NCBI GenBank assembly: GCA_024693225.1
Contig: JAILLI010000079.1
Span: 1-35,728 of the forward strand
DNA length: 35,728 nucleotides
Source: Lachnospiraceae bacterium
GTDB lineage: Bacteria > Bacillota > Clostridia > Lachnospirales > Lachnospiraceae
Direction of reading: 5' to 3'
Below are positions 14,882 through 23,300 of the stretch, piece after piece (the first letter of the stretch is position 1; the number at the start of each line of letters is the position of its first letter). The notes below the pieces were generated by a model, which searched no databases, was not told where the DNA came from, and saw only the letters and a program-made list of their open reading frames with translations. A program made the translations under genes and the position numbers.

Positions 14882-15541
14882 ATGTATATTGAACTGTGTG
14901 CATCAATGATGTGTGCCAATTACGGGAACCTTGAAAAAGAAGTGAAGGATCTTGACGAGGCCGGTATAGACAGTTTCCATATCGATATAATGGACGGCCG
15001 CTATGTCCCGAATTTTGCCATGTCCTTAAACGATATGGCCTATATAGCATCCGCTACAAAGAAACCCCTTGACGTACATCTGATGTTGGAGCACCCCAAC
15101 AACAACGTTCACCTCTTTCTTGAAAAGCTCCGTCCGGGAGATACCGTCTATATCCATCCTGAGGCCGAGTATCACCCGTCCACTACACTCCAGAAGATAA
15201 TAAATGCCGGCATGATCCCGGGCATCGCCATCAATCCCGGAACAAGTGTAGAGACGGTCGTGGAGATGCTGCAGATAGTCGGAAAAGTCCTTGTGATGTC
15301 GGTCAATCCCGGCAATGCTGGCCAGATGTATCTTCCCTATGTATCCAAGAAATATGACAAGCTCCTGCCCCTTCAGAAGGAGATGGGATTTGACGCCTAT
15401 TGGGACGGAGCATGCTCGATGGACAAGATAGAGGAATTTGCCCCCAAAGGGGTCAAAGGATTTGTACTGGGGACCACCCTTCTGTTCGGTAAGAAGCAGT
15501 CCTATGGAAAGACCATAGAAGAGATTAGATCAGTCGTATGA
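14882..15541 (+). CDS. Ribulose-phosphate 3-epimerase family protein
   Basis: The protein has 219 residues. The start at 14882 follows TTAGGAGAG; an in-frame ATG 24 bases earlier has no site. Family enzymes interconvert ribulose-5-phosphate and xylulose-5-phosphate (or related ketose phosphates) using a metal ion. Visible motifs are CASMMCANYGNLEKEV, SFHIDIMDGRYVPNF (metal His and Asp), DVHLMLEHP and VLVMSVNPG. The usual DGG near residue 177 is replaced by WDGACS, which keeps the Asp but changes its neighbours. Its stop overlaps the ATG of the cytidylyltransferase, and a TarJ-like dehydrogenase follows. In this setting it is more likely a dedicated pentulose-phosphate supplier for a CDP-pentitol than a housekeeping copy; other ketose substrates remain possible. 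Confidence 0.85.
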   Translation: MYIELCASMMCANYGNLEKEVKDLDEAGIDSFHIDIMDGRYVPNFAMSLNDMAYIASATKKPLDVHLMLEHPNNNVHLFLEKLRPGDTVYIHPEAEYHPSTTLQKIINAGMIPGIAINPGTSVETVVEMLQIVGKVLVMSVNPGNAGQMYLPYVSKKYDKLLPLQKEMGFDAYWDGACSMDKIEEFAPKGVKGFVLGTTLLFGKKQSYGKTIEEIRSVV

Positions 15542-16248
15542 ACATAGCGCTTGTATTATCCGGAGGGACCGGAACGAGACTTGGGGGAGATATACCCAAG
15601 CAGTATATCAGGGTCAAAGGCAGGATGCTCATAGCATACTGCCTTGATATGTTTGCGGCACACAAAAGGGTGGACGGTATATGGATAGTCGCCGCCGCTT
15701 CCCGGCAGGATGAGATCATAAAGGAGTGCGGGATCTGCGGGATAAGAGATGATGCCATCCTGGGTTTTTCCCTTCCCGGAAAAACACGACAGCTGTCCAT
15801 ACTCAACGGACTGAAAGATATAGACAGGTATATTAAAAGCATGGGAGGGGGGACAGAAGAGGATCCGGTCGTGATCATCCATGATGCGGCAAGACCAAAC
15901 CTTACCTCAGCATATCTTGACAGGTGTCTTGATGCAATGGAAGGCTTTGACGGCCTCATGCCGGCTCTTCCCATGAAGGATACGGTATACTACAGCACGG
16001 ACGGAAAAAAGGTCGGCAGGCTTCTTGACCGGAGCTGTATATATGCCGGGCAGGCTCCCGAGCTCTACAGGCTGGGGCCTTATCTTGAGGCAAATGAAAG
16101 GCTTTTGCCGGATGAGATACAAAAGATAAACGGGTCTACCGAGCCGGCTGTCCTGGCAGGCCTTAAGATCACCATGATACCCGGAGACGAAAACAATTAT
16201 AAGATCACCACAAAAGACGATCTTGAGAGATTTTCCGTGAGTCTGTAA
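15538..16248 (+). CDS. IspD/TarI-family cytidylyltransferase
   Basis: The protein has 236 residues. IspD makes CDP-methylerythritol; TarI makes CDP-ribitol. The CTP-binding loop is LSGGTGTRLGGDIPKQYI, followed by IIHDAARPNL, MPALPMKDTVYY and the C-terminal NNYKITTKDDL. The GIN-less IPKQYI and the neighbour, a TarJ-like dehydrogenase rather than IspF or other isoprenoid genes, favour a pentitol-phosphate substrate. The start overlaps the RPE-like stop by four bases (ATGA). A CDP-ribitol, CDP-arabinitol or CDP-xylitol product is possible; the sequence alone does not discriminate. Confidence 0.85.
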   Translation: MNIALVLSGGTGTRLGGDIPKQYIRVKGRMLIAYCLDMFAAHKRVDGIWIVAAASRQDEIIKECGICGIRDDAILGFSLPGKTRQLSILNGLKDIDRYIKSMGGGTEEDPVVIIHDAARPNLTSAYLDRCLDAMEGFDGLMPALPMKDTVYYSTDGKKVGRLLDRSCIYAGQAPELYRLGPYLEANERLLPDEIQKINGSTEPAVLAGLKITMIPGDENNYKITTKDDLERFSVSL

Positions 16249-16264
16249 AGAGGGATACTGCACA

Positions 16265-17338
16265 GTGAAAGCACTTGTACTTGAGGATATTGGAAAGCTT
16301 GAATATAAGGACGTGCCAAAGCCCATGCCCGGTAAGGGACAGGTCCTTGTAAGGGTGATGGCAGCAGGCATATGCGGGTCCGACATACCCCGTGCCTATA
16401 CTGACGGAGCACACAATATGCCAATCATCCCCGGACATGAATTTGCCGGGACAGTTGAGGATGTTGGCGAGGGAGTATCTTCCGCCCTTATCGGCAGACG
16501 GGTAGGTGTATTTCCCCTCATTCCCTGCAAAAAGTGTACATGCTGCAAAAAGAGGCAGTATGAGATGTGCAGGGATTACGATTATCTGGGTTCGAGAAGC
16601 AACGGTGCCTTTGCGGAATATGTTGTCGTTCCCGAATGGAATCTCATAGGACTACCCGATGAGGTGTCCTTTGAAGCGGCAGCCATGCTCGAGCCCATGG
16701 CGGTTGCCGTTCATGCCATAAGGCAGCTGGATCTTCCGCTTAGGACTTTACCGGATCATGGCCCCCGGGTTGCCGTTATAGGTCTTGGTACCATAGGAAC
16801 GCTTGTTGCCGCTTTTCTTTACGACAGGGGATACAGGGACCTGCTCGTCATAGGCAACAAGGATTTCCAGAAAAAGACCCTGAAGGGGATAGGGATAGCG
16901 GAAGAAAACTACTGTGACATACGGACGGATGACGCAGGCCGCTTTATAATGGACCGTACAAATGGAGCAGGTGCCGATGCCTTCTTTGAGTGCGTCGGAA
17001 GCAGCGAGGCGGCTATGGTCGCGATAGACAATGCAGCCCCATCCGGAAAAGTATGTTTTGTCGGAAATCCCCGTTCTGACATGACCTTCGATAAGAAGGT
17101 ATACTGGAAGATACTGCGTAACCAGCTAAAGATATCCGGGACCTGGAACTCGTCATTCTTGGGGGAAGCAGAAGGGGCGGATGATGACTGGCACTATGTC
17201 ATAGACCGTCTTGTAAAGGGCGGCATAGACCCGCAAAAGCTCATAACCGGAAGATACCCTCCGGAGCGGATCACAGAGGGTTTCGAACTGATGAGGGACA
17301 AGAAGGCGGACTATATCAAAGTGATGTGCATAAGCTGA
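16265..17338 (+). CDS. TarJ-like zinc-dependent alcohol dehydrogenase
   Basis: The protein has 357 residues and uses GTG at 16265, with AAAGAGGG upstream. It is a medium-chain dehydrogenase: AAGICGSDI (catalytic zinc Cys), PGHEFAGTVEDVGEG (zinc His-Glu), a structural-zinc cluster CKKCTCCKKRQYEMC near residues 90-104, EPMAVAVHAI, and a Rossmann fold VAVIGLGTIGTL. It is similar to sorbitol, galactitol-1-phosphate and ribulose-5-phosphate (TarJ) reductases. Following the epimerase and cytidylyltransferase, it would reduce a pentulose-5-phosphate to the pentitol phosphate, with NADPH or NADH. Convergent with the PaaI-like gene, two bases apart. Confidence 0.86.
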   Translation: MKALVLEDIGKLEYKDVPKPMPGKGQVLVRVMAAGICGSDIPRAYTDGAHNMPIIPGHEFAGTVEDVGEGVSSALIGRRVGVFPLIPCKKCTCCKKRQYEMCRDYDYLGSRSNGAFAEYVVVPEWNLIGLPDEVSFEAAAMLEPMAVAVHAIRQLDLPLRTLPDHGPRVAVIGLGTIGTLVAAFLYDRGYRDLLVIGNKDFQKKTLKGIGIAEENYCDIRTDDAGRFIMDRTNGAGADAFFECVGSSEAAMVAIDNAAPSGKVCFVGNPRSDMTFDKKVYWKILRNQLKISGTWNSSFLGEAEGADDDWHYVIDRLVKGGIDPQKLITGRYPPERITEGFELMRDKKADYIKVMCIS

Positions 17339-17340
17339 CA

Positions 17341-17736
17341 TCACAGCTTGAATGCGGTTCCCGTAAAGAGGGCAACGTCTCCTGTCTCATCAGATATCAT
17401 GACGTTTATCACGGAAGTCGTCCTGCCTGACTTAAGGCATTTCGCTTTTGCCGTAAGCTTATCTCCTTTGGGTGCGGCAAGGTAATTTATGGACACATTC
17501 TGTGCCACGGAAAGACTGTGGATATTGTTGGCGCATACGGCAAATGCCAGGTCGGCAAGGGTGAATATGACCCCTCCCATGACCCCACCGTAAGCATTTT
17601 TGTGATCATCCGTGAGGATGAGGGAACAGGTGGCATTATCCTCTCCCATATCGTCTATACGGATACCCGTATTTGTTGCAAATCTGTCATTTTTAAAGTG
17701 CTCGCGTGCTTCTTCGATACTTGCAAATGTTCCCAT
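17341..17736 (-). CDS. PaaI-family hotdog thioesterase
   Basis: The protein has 131 residues and AAAGGAGA before its ATG. PaaI-type hotdog enzymes hydrolyse acyl- or aryl-CoA thioesters. The helix motif GGVMGGVIFTLADLAFAVCA (about residues 50-69) contains the family's GG...LAD pattern with the catalytic Asp; SVAQNVSINYLAAP forms the core strand. The substrate is not predictable. It is on the opposite strand from its neighbours, converging on the dehydrogenase and diverging from the symporter, with its own promoter at 17804-17831. Confidence 0.88.
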   Translation of the reverse strand: MGTFASIEEAREHFKNDRFATNTGIRIDDMGEDNATCSLILTDDHKNAYGGVMGGVIFTLADLAFAVCANNIHSLSVAQNVSINYLAAPKGDKLTAKAKCLKSGRTTSVINVMISDETGDVALFTGTAFKL

Positions 17737-17783
17737 GATCTGTCTCCTTTTTTATACAGGCCGGTCTTTTATCGGGATTTTAC

Positions 17784-17795
17784 GATGCCGGCATC
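17784..17795. promoter_or_regulatory. 12-bp palindrome in the PaaI leader
   Basis: GATGCCGGCATC is a perfect 12-bp palindrome just downstream of the predicted start site of the PaaI-like gene and 48 bases before its ATG. It could be an operator; chance is also possible. Confidence 0.35.
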
Positions 17796-17803
17796 TTATT
17801 TCG

Positions 17804-17831
17804 ATTATACGTATGACCGGGGAGATTTCAA
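17804..17831 (-). promoter_or_regulatory. Promoter of the PaaI-like gene
   Basis: On the minus strand TTGAAA (17831-17826) and TATAAT (17809-17804) are separated by 16 bases, a near-consensus sigma-A promoter. Confidence 0.7.
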
Positions 17832-17859
17832 GGATTTTATTTCTTTTCTTCATATCTGC

Positions 17860-17888
17860 TTGTCATAAGGTGACAAAGGTATTATCAT
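17860..17888 (+). promoter_or_regulatory. Promoter of the symporter gene with overlapping dyad
   Basis: TTGTCA (17860-17865) and TATCAT (17883-17888) are separated by 17 bases. The -35 is also the left arm of an inverted repeat, TTGTCA-TAAGG-TGACAA (17860-17876), placed where a repressor would block RNA polymerase. Confidence 0.6.
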
Positions 17889-17951
17889 TTTCTGTAATAA
17901 GCATAAAGCCGCTTCCTTAAGGGAAGAAGGCAAAATGAGGAGGTTTCGGTT

Positions 17952-19313
17952 ATGGATAGAGAAAAATTCGGATCGAGGATGGGATTTATCCTTGTGAGCG
18001 CCGGCTGTGCCATAGGAATAGGAAATGTATGGAAATTCCCTTACATGGCCGGACAGTATGGCGGCGCCATATTTGTCCTCATCTATCTGATCTTCCTGGT
18101 GATATTGGGCCTGCCGGTCATGACCATGGAGCTGGCCGTGGGCAGAGCCAGCCGCAAGAGCGCGGTGCTCTCATACAAAGCCCTTGAAAAAGAAGGAAGC
18201 AAATGGCATATCCACGGATGGTTCTGTATCGCGGGATGTTATCTCCTGATGATGTATTACACCACCGTGTCCGGCTGGATGCTCTCATATGCCTGGAAAT
18301 TCCTGACAGGCAGGTTTGATACGGTCGAAATGGGATCTACCGGTGATGTGTTCGGAGGGATGCTGGGCAATCCCAAGGAGATGGCCTTCTTCATGGTGAT
18401 CACGGTAGTCCTTGGTTTTGCGGTTTTGAGCTTCGGTGTCCAGAAGGGTCTTGAGAAGGTCACGAAAGTCATGATGACGGGCCTTATCGTGCTGATAATC
18501 GTTCTCGCGGTCCATTCGATCATGCTTCCGGGAGGCGGCGAGGGACTTAAGTTCTATCTTGCACCCAGTATAGAGAACGTTGCCAAAGTCGGGCTTTTAA
18601 AGGCGGTCGTCGGTGCCATGAACCAGGCTTTCTTTACACTGAGCCTCGGTATCGCCGCAATGGAGATATTCGGCAGTTACATGTCAAAGGACAAGTCCAT
18701 ACTTGGCGAGTCTATAGTGATAATATGCCTTGATACCTTCGTGGCGCTTTTTGCCGGACTGATCATCTTCCCGGCATGTTCCGCATATAATGTGGCCCCG
18801 GATCAGGGACCGGCCCTCATATTCATGACCCTGCCCGAACTCTTTATCGATATGCCGGCTGGAAGAGTATGGGGAACCCTTTTCTTCGTCTTCATGTCCT
18901 TTGCCAGCTTCTCGACCGTAACGGCCGTGTTTGAAAACCTTGTTGCCTGGCCCATGGACAATCTCGGATGGGGCAGAAAGAAGAGCGTTATCCTTAACCT
19001 TCTGTTCGTGCTCGCAGCCAGCCTTCCCTGCGTGTTCGGCTACAACATATGGTCGGATCTGCATATCATAGGGGCAAGAGATGTACTGGATTCGGAGGAC
19101 TTTATAGTCAGCAATCTCCTGCTTCCCATAGGATCGCTTATCTATGTCTTATTCTGTGTGACAAGATATGGCTGGGGCTTTGATAATTATCTGGCTGAAG
19201 TCAATGACGGAGGCGGCATGAAGATGTCGGCAAAGATCAGGCCTTATCTGGTATATGTCGTGCCCGTTCTGATACTGGTCATTCTTATAGTGGGGCTGAT
19301 ACCAAACAGCTGA
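17952..19313 (+). CDS. Neurotransmitter:sodium symporter family (NSS) transporter
   Basis: The protein has 453 residues with 11 or 12 predicted membrane helices and GAGGAGG before its ATG. NSS transporters (LeuT, MhsT, Tyt1) import amino acids or related amines with sodium. The first helix carries the unwound sodium/substrate site GCAIGIGNVWKFPYMAGQYGG; the signature GLPVMTMELAVGR follows. TM6 (NQAFFTLSLGIAAMEIFGSY) matches the family's second unwound helix, and FASFSTVTAVFENLVA matches TM8. The substrate cannot be read from the sequence. It is divergent from the thioesterase and ends shortly before the SAM riboswitch, with no clear terminator between. Confidence 0.95.
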   Translation: MDREKFGSRMGFILVSAGCAIGIGNVWKFPYMAGQYGGAIFVLIYLIFLVILGLPVMTMELAVGRASRKSAVLSYKALEKEGSKWHIHGWFCIAGCYLLMMYYTTVSGWMLSYAWKFLTGRFDTVEMGSTGDVFGGMLGNPKEMAFFMVITVVLGFAVLSFGVQKGLEKVTKVMMTGLIVLIIVLAVHSIMLPGGGEGLKFYLAPSIENVAKVGLLKAVVGAMNQAFFTLSLGIAAMEIFGSYMSKDKSILGESIVIICLDTFVALFAGLIIFPACSAYNVAPDQGPALIFMTLPELFIDMPAGRVWGTLFFVFMSFASFSTVTAVFENLVAWPMDNLGWGRKKSVILNLLFVLAASLPCVFGYNIWSDLHIIGARDVLDSEDFIVSNLLLPIGSLIYVLFCVTRYGWGFDNYLAEVNDGGGMKMSAKIRPYLVYVVPVLILVILIVGLIPNS

Positions 19314-19330
19314 CGCGGGTAAAATTTTTG

Positions 19331-19359
19331 TTGACGAAAAGTCAAACGGGGTTTATCCT
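19331..19359 (+). promoter_or_regulatory. Promoter upstream of the SAM riboswitch
   Basis: TTGACG (19331-19336) and TATCCT (19354-19359) are separated by 17 bases, placing the transcript start close to the first base of the S-box aptamer. Confidence 0.7.
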
Positions 19360-19380
19360 ATATACAACCAAATAACTTTT

Positions 19381-19476
19381 CTCTTATTCAGAGTGGTGGA
19401 GATACATAGGATCTGTGAAGCCACGGCAACCCCGTAAGGAAGGTGCCAACCTGAGCGAGCGATCGAACAATAAGAG
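19381..19476 (+). promoter_or_regulatory. SAM-I (S-box) riboswitch aptamer
   Basis: The P1 stem is CTCTTAT (19381-19387) with ATAAGAG (19470-19476). Inside are the S-box core pieces GGTGGAGATACATAGGATCT, GAAGCCACGGCAACC and AAGGTGCCAACC, in the standard order. It precedes metK and is followed by an intrinsic terminator, so high S-adenosylmethionine would stop transcription early. Confidence 0.95.
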
Positions 19477-19493
19477 GATTTAAACTGATCTTT

Positions 19494-19527
19494 AGTCCGC
19501 TTATTCCTATGATGAGCGGACTTTTTT
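19494..19527 (+). terminator. Riboswitch-controlled terminator before metK
   Basis: AGTCCGCT (19494-19501) pairs with AGCGGACT (19515-19522), followed by TTTTT. It lies 18 bases after the aptamer P1, as expected for the expression platform of an S-box. Confidence 0.93.
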
Positions 19528-19558
19528 CACAGATGAGACAAACAGAAAGGAGCTGTCT

Positions 19559-20740
19559 ATGGAAAAATTCTTATTTACTTCCGAATCGGTAACAGAGGGG
19601 CATCCCGACAAGGTATGCGATGCCATATCAGATGCCATACTTGATGCCTGCATGGAGCAGGATCCCATGAGCCGGGTGGCATGTGAAACGGTATGCTGCA
19701 CGGGTTTTGTCATCATAACGGGTGAGATCACGACCAATGCCTATGTTGATATGCAGAAAGTGGTCCGCGATACCGTAAAAGAGATCGGATATACCAAGAG
19801 CGAATACGGATTCGACGGCAATACATGCGCTGTACTCGTTGCCATTGACGAACAGTCTGCCGATATAGCCATGGGTGTCGACAAAGCTCTTGAAGCAAAG
19901 AAGGGCGATATAAAGGATGACCTTGATACGGGTGCCGGAGACCAGGGTATGATGTTCGGATATGCCACCAATGAAACAGAGGAGTATATGCCTTATCCCA
20001 TCTCACTTGCCCACAAGCTTGCCCGCAGGCTTACCGAGGTGCGTAAGAACGGAACGCTTCCCTACCTTCGTCCCGACGGCAAGACCCAGGTCTCGGTCGA
20101 GTATGATGAGAACGGCAAGCCCCTGCGTCTTGAGGCGGTGGTCCTTTCCACACAGCATGATGATGACGTGACCCAGGAGAAGATCCATGAGGATATCAAA
20201 AAATATGTTTTCGATCCCATCCTTCCCAAGGAGCTCATCGATGATGATACCAAGTTCTTCATCAATCCCACGGGCCGTTTTGTTATCGGAGGACCTCACG
20301 GTGATGCCGGCCTTACCGGAAGAAAGATAATAGTCGATACCTACGGCGGATATGCAAGACACGGCGGCGGGGCCTTCTCCGGAAAGGACTGCACAAAGGT
20401 TGACCGTTCGGCAGCATATGCGGCAAGGTATGTAGCAAAGAACATAGTTGCGGCAGGCCTTGCAGACAAGTGTGAGATACAGCTCTCATACGCCATAGGG
20501 GTTGCGCAGCCCACATCCATCATGGTGGATACCTTCGGAACAGGCAAGCTTCCGGATGATAAGCTTGTTGAGATCGTAAGGAAGAACTTTGATCTTCGTC
20601 CCGCAGGTATAATCAAGATGCTGGATCTTAGGCGTCCCATATACAAGCAGACCGCTGCATACGGACACTTCGGCCGCAACGATCTTAACCTTCCCTGGGA
20701 AGCGGTTGATAAAGTTGATGTATTAAAGAAATATCTGTAA
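19559..20740 (+). CDS. metK: S-adenosylmethionine synthase
   Basis: The protein has 393 residues, full length for MetK, with GAAAGGAGC upstream. It makes S-adenosylmethionine from methionine and ATP in the cytosol. Hallmarks are [20 protein letters not shown] near the N-terminus, [12 protein letters not shown] near residue 122, [20 protein letters not shown] near 245-264, and [19 protein letters not shown] after it. It is controlled by the S-box riboswitch directly upstream, so product represses expression. A weak terminator follows. Confidence 0.99.
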   Translation: MEKFLFTSESVTEGHPDKVCDAISDAILDACMEQDPMSRVACETVCCTGFVIITGEITTNAYVDMQKVVRDTVKEIGYTKSEYGFDGNTCAVLVAIDEQSADIAMGVDKALEAKKGDIKDDLDTGAGDQGMMFGYATNETEEYMPYPISLAHKLARRLTEVRKNGTLPYLRPDGKTQVSVEYDENGKPLRLEAVVLSTQHDDDVTQEKIHEDIKKYVFDPILPKELIDDDTKFFINPTGRFVIGGPHGDAGLTGRKIIVDTYGGYARHGGGAFSGKDCTKVDRSAAYAARYVAKNIVAAGLADKCEIQLSYAIGVAQPTSIMVDTFGTGKLPDDKLVEIVRKNFDLRPAGIIKMLDLRRPIYKQTAAYGHFGRNDLNLPWEAVDKVDVLKKYL

Positions 20741-20755
20741 GAGATACCATGACAG

Positions 20756-20781
20756 GGAGCCTTCACCAAGAGGGCTCCTTT
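20756..20781 (+). terminator. Weak terminator after metK
   Basis: GGAGCC (20756-20761) and GGCTCC (20773-20778) form a 6-bp stem followed by only TTT. Confidence 0.45.
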
Positions 20782-20906
20782 GCCATACTGATGTCCGGGT
20801 GGTTTAAAAATGTGTCAGGTTTTCCATGAAAAGCTGAGATGAAGATTCAGCCGCTTTGCCGAAGACAGTTTTGAATGGGAAGAGGTTCAAATGAAGAGGT
20901 GGAAAC

Positions 20907-23300
20907 ATGAATGCGGATGAGATTTTTGCGGAGATAGACAGACTGTATTCCGTAAACGAGAACAAAAAGGTGGAAGAATACATAATAGAGAAGCTGGGTG
21001 AGGCTACAAGAGCAGGTGAGGAGAATATCATGATCCAGCTCCTTAACGAGCTGATCGGACACTACCGTGAGACAAGCGAGTTCACCAAGCTCGATACATT
21101 TGCGCAGAAGCTCCTGGACATCCTGGACGCCAGCAGCCTCAAAGGGTCCATGGCTCATGCGACCTCGCTCCTGAACGTCGCTAACGCATACCGTGCCGAA
21201 GGAAGGCTTAAAGAATCAAACAAGCTCTATCAGGAAGTCAAGGCATATTATGACGGGAACGTTGCGCCCGATTCCATGCTTTACGCTTCACTCCTCAACA
21301 ACATGAGCCTCCTCTTTCAGGAGATGCAGGATCACGAGAGCGCGGCGGACTGTCTTGAAAGGGCACTGGGCATATCTCTTTCCCATCCGGAGTGCCGCAT
21401 AGAACAGGCGACAACATATACCAATCTTGCGGCCACCCTTATAAAGCTGGACCGTCTTGATGAAGCCGAGGCCCACCTTGAAAAAGCTTTTTCCATCTTC
21501 GAAGAGGATGAAAAGCCGGACTATCATTACAGCGCCGCCCTGTCCGCCATGGCGGAGATAAGGTTCCTGCGCGGCGATTACAGGGAAAGCGTCAGCTATT
21601 ATGAAAGGGCCTTAAAGGAAATAGAAAGATGTGTGGGCAGGAGCAGGGCTTATGAGATAACCCGGCAGAACATGGAGGCGGCAGCAGCCAGGATAGGGCA
21701 GGATGATAAGGAAGATGTAACAGGAGGCAAAGAGACCGGAGAGGAAAGCAGGCAGACAGGACCTGAGGAAAGTGAAAATACGCAGGCCGTTTCCGGCCTT
21801 GAACTGTCCAGGCTCTATTACGAGGAGTACGGCCAAAAGATGATCCACGAAAAGTTCCCGGAATATGAGGACAGGATAGCCGTGGGTCTTGTGGGCGAGG
21901 GCAGTGAATGCTTCGGATTTGATGATGCATACAGCACAGACCATGACTTCGGTCCCGGCTTCTGTATGTGGCTTGCCAAGGAGGACAGTAAGAAGATAGG
22001 CAGGAAGCTGCAGAAGGAGTATGATGCCCTTCCGAAAGAGTTTATGGGATACAGGCGGCTTGTGACGGAAAAAGCCGGAAAACGGACCGGTGTATTTACC
22101 ATAGGGAAGTTCTACAGGAAGTTCACAGGACTAAAAAGGGCTCCGAAGACCGACGAGGAATGGATGTGCATGAACGAGACAGGGCTTTCCCATGCAGTAA
22201 ACGGGCAGGTCTTCAGAGACGATATGGGCGCCTTTTCCCTTATAAGAAAGAAGCTGCAGGGCTACTATCCCGACAATGTGTGGAGGTGCAGGATAGCCCA
22301 GGCGGCGGCTCTTATGTCCCAGTCGGGACAGTACAACTATCTGCGCATGAAAGCAAGGGGCGATATAGTAACCGCGTCGGTCTGTCTGTCCGAGTTCATA
22401 AAGAGCACATTGCAGATGCTCTATCTCCTGAACAGGACATATGCACCCTACGGCAAGTGGATGTATAAGGGGCTTGAAGGTCTTGATGATACGGGGAGCA
22501 TCCCCGGGAAGCTTAAGAGCCTGGCCATATCCGGTCCGGGATCGGATGAGAGTGCAAAGCTTGTAGAGGACATCTGCACGGAAGTACTGGGCATGCTGAA
22601 AAGATACCATATGGCAGCAGGCGACGATAATTACCTTGACCATCATACCGGGGAGATAGTTTTCGGTCCACCGGCGGAGTGGGTGAAGACCGGCACAAAA
22701 GAAGACCTGATCGACAGGATCGTGGGCCTTGAATGGAAAGCCTTTGACAAGGTCATAAACCAGGGCGGCAGAGCATCCTGCCAGGATGACTGGGAGACCT
22801 TTTCCGCTATGCGAAGGAGCCAGTACATGCTCTGGGATGAGGAGATGCTGGAAAGTTTTATCGCTGACTTTGAGGCGGCATCTTCACGTGGCTGGAATCT
22901 GATCACGGAAAAATACGGGCGTATGGAGGAGACAAGTGCGCCTGCCGAGTATGAAAAGATAAAAGACAGCCTGCCCACCTTATCCGGTGAGAAAAAGCAG
23001 ATAATAGAAGCTATAGTAGCCATCCAGGTCGGCATGATGGAAGAGTTTGCAAAAGAGTATCCCAAGGCGGCCGGTGAGGCCAGAAGCATACATACATCCG
23101 AGGATACACCATATAATACGTCATATGAAACATATCTCAGAGGAGAGATATCGACGTATTCCGACAACACGCTCTCGCTCTACGGTAGGTTTGTTGCAAG
23201 GTGTGCACAGGAAGGGATAAACATAGCCAAAGAGACCATTACCAATTCCGCCATCCTCTACGGATACAAGTCACTCGATGATATGGAGAGCAAGCTTTGA
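20907..23300 (+). CDS. TPR - DUF4037 (nucleotidyltransferase-like) - DUF4125 fusion protein
   Basis: The protein has 797 residues and AAGAGGTGG before its ATG. Residues 1-250 are TPR-like helical repeats (SLLNVANAYRAEGRLKESNKLY, ATTYTNLAATLIKLDRLDEA, YSAALSAMAEIRFLRGDY). A Glu/Gly-rich linker (about 255-295) follows. Residues 297-590 match DUF4037, with VGLVGEGSECFGFDDAYSTD near 323-342, a GS..GfDD..S.DHD pattern of the minimal-nucleotidyltransferase type. Residues 598-797 match DUF4125: LEWKAFDKVINQGGRASCQD, FSAMRRSQYMLWDEEML, TSYETYLRGEISTYS and ILYGYKSLDDME. It is cytosolic. I infer that it transfers nucleotides to a small molecule, RNA or protein partner, but no reaction is established. 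The stop overlaps the start of the DNA glycosylase. Confidence 0.85.
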   Translation: MNADEIFAEIDRLYSVNENKKVEEYIIEKLGEATRAGEENIMIQLLNELIGHYRETSEFTKLDTFAQKLLDILDASSLKGSMAHATSLLNVANAYRAEGRLKESNKLYQEVKAYYDGNVAPDSMLYASLLNNMSLLFQEMQDHESAADCLERALGISLSHPECRIEQATTYTNLAATLIKLDRLDEAEAHLEKAFSIFEEDEKPDYHYSAALSAMAEIRFLRGDYRESVSYYERALKEIERCVGRSRAYEITRQNMEAAAARIGQDDKEDVTGGKETGEESRQTGPEESENTQAVSGLELSRLYYEEYGQKMIHEKFPEYEDRIAVGLVGEGSECFGFDDAYSTDHDFGPGFCMWLAKEDSKKIGRKLQKEYDALPKEFMGYRRLVTEKAGKRTGVFTIGKFYRKFTGLKRAPKTDEEWMCMNETGLSHAVNGQVFRDDMGAFSLIRKKLQGYYPDNVWRCRIAQAAALMSQSGQYNYLRMKARGDIVTASVCLSEFIKSTLQMLYLLNRTYAPYGKWMYKGLEGLDDTGSIPGKLKSLAISGPGSDESAKLVEDICTEVLGMLKRYHMAAGDDNYLDHHTGEIVFGPPAEWVKTGTKEDLIDRIVGLEWKAFDKVINQGGRASCQDDWETFSAMRRSQYMLWDEEMLESFIADFEAASSRGWNLITEKYGRMEETSAPAEYEKIKDSLPTLSGEKKQIIEAIVAIQVGMMEEFAKEYPKAAGEARSIHTSEDTPYNTSYETYLRGEISTYSDNTLSLYGRFVARCAQEGINIAKETITNSAILYGYKSLDDMESKL

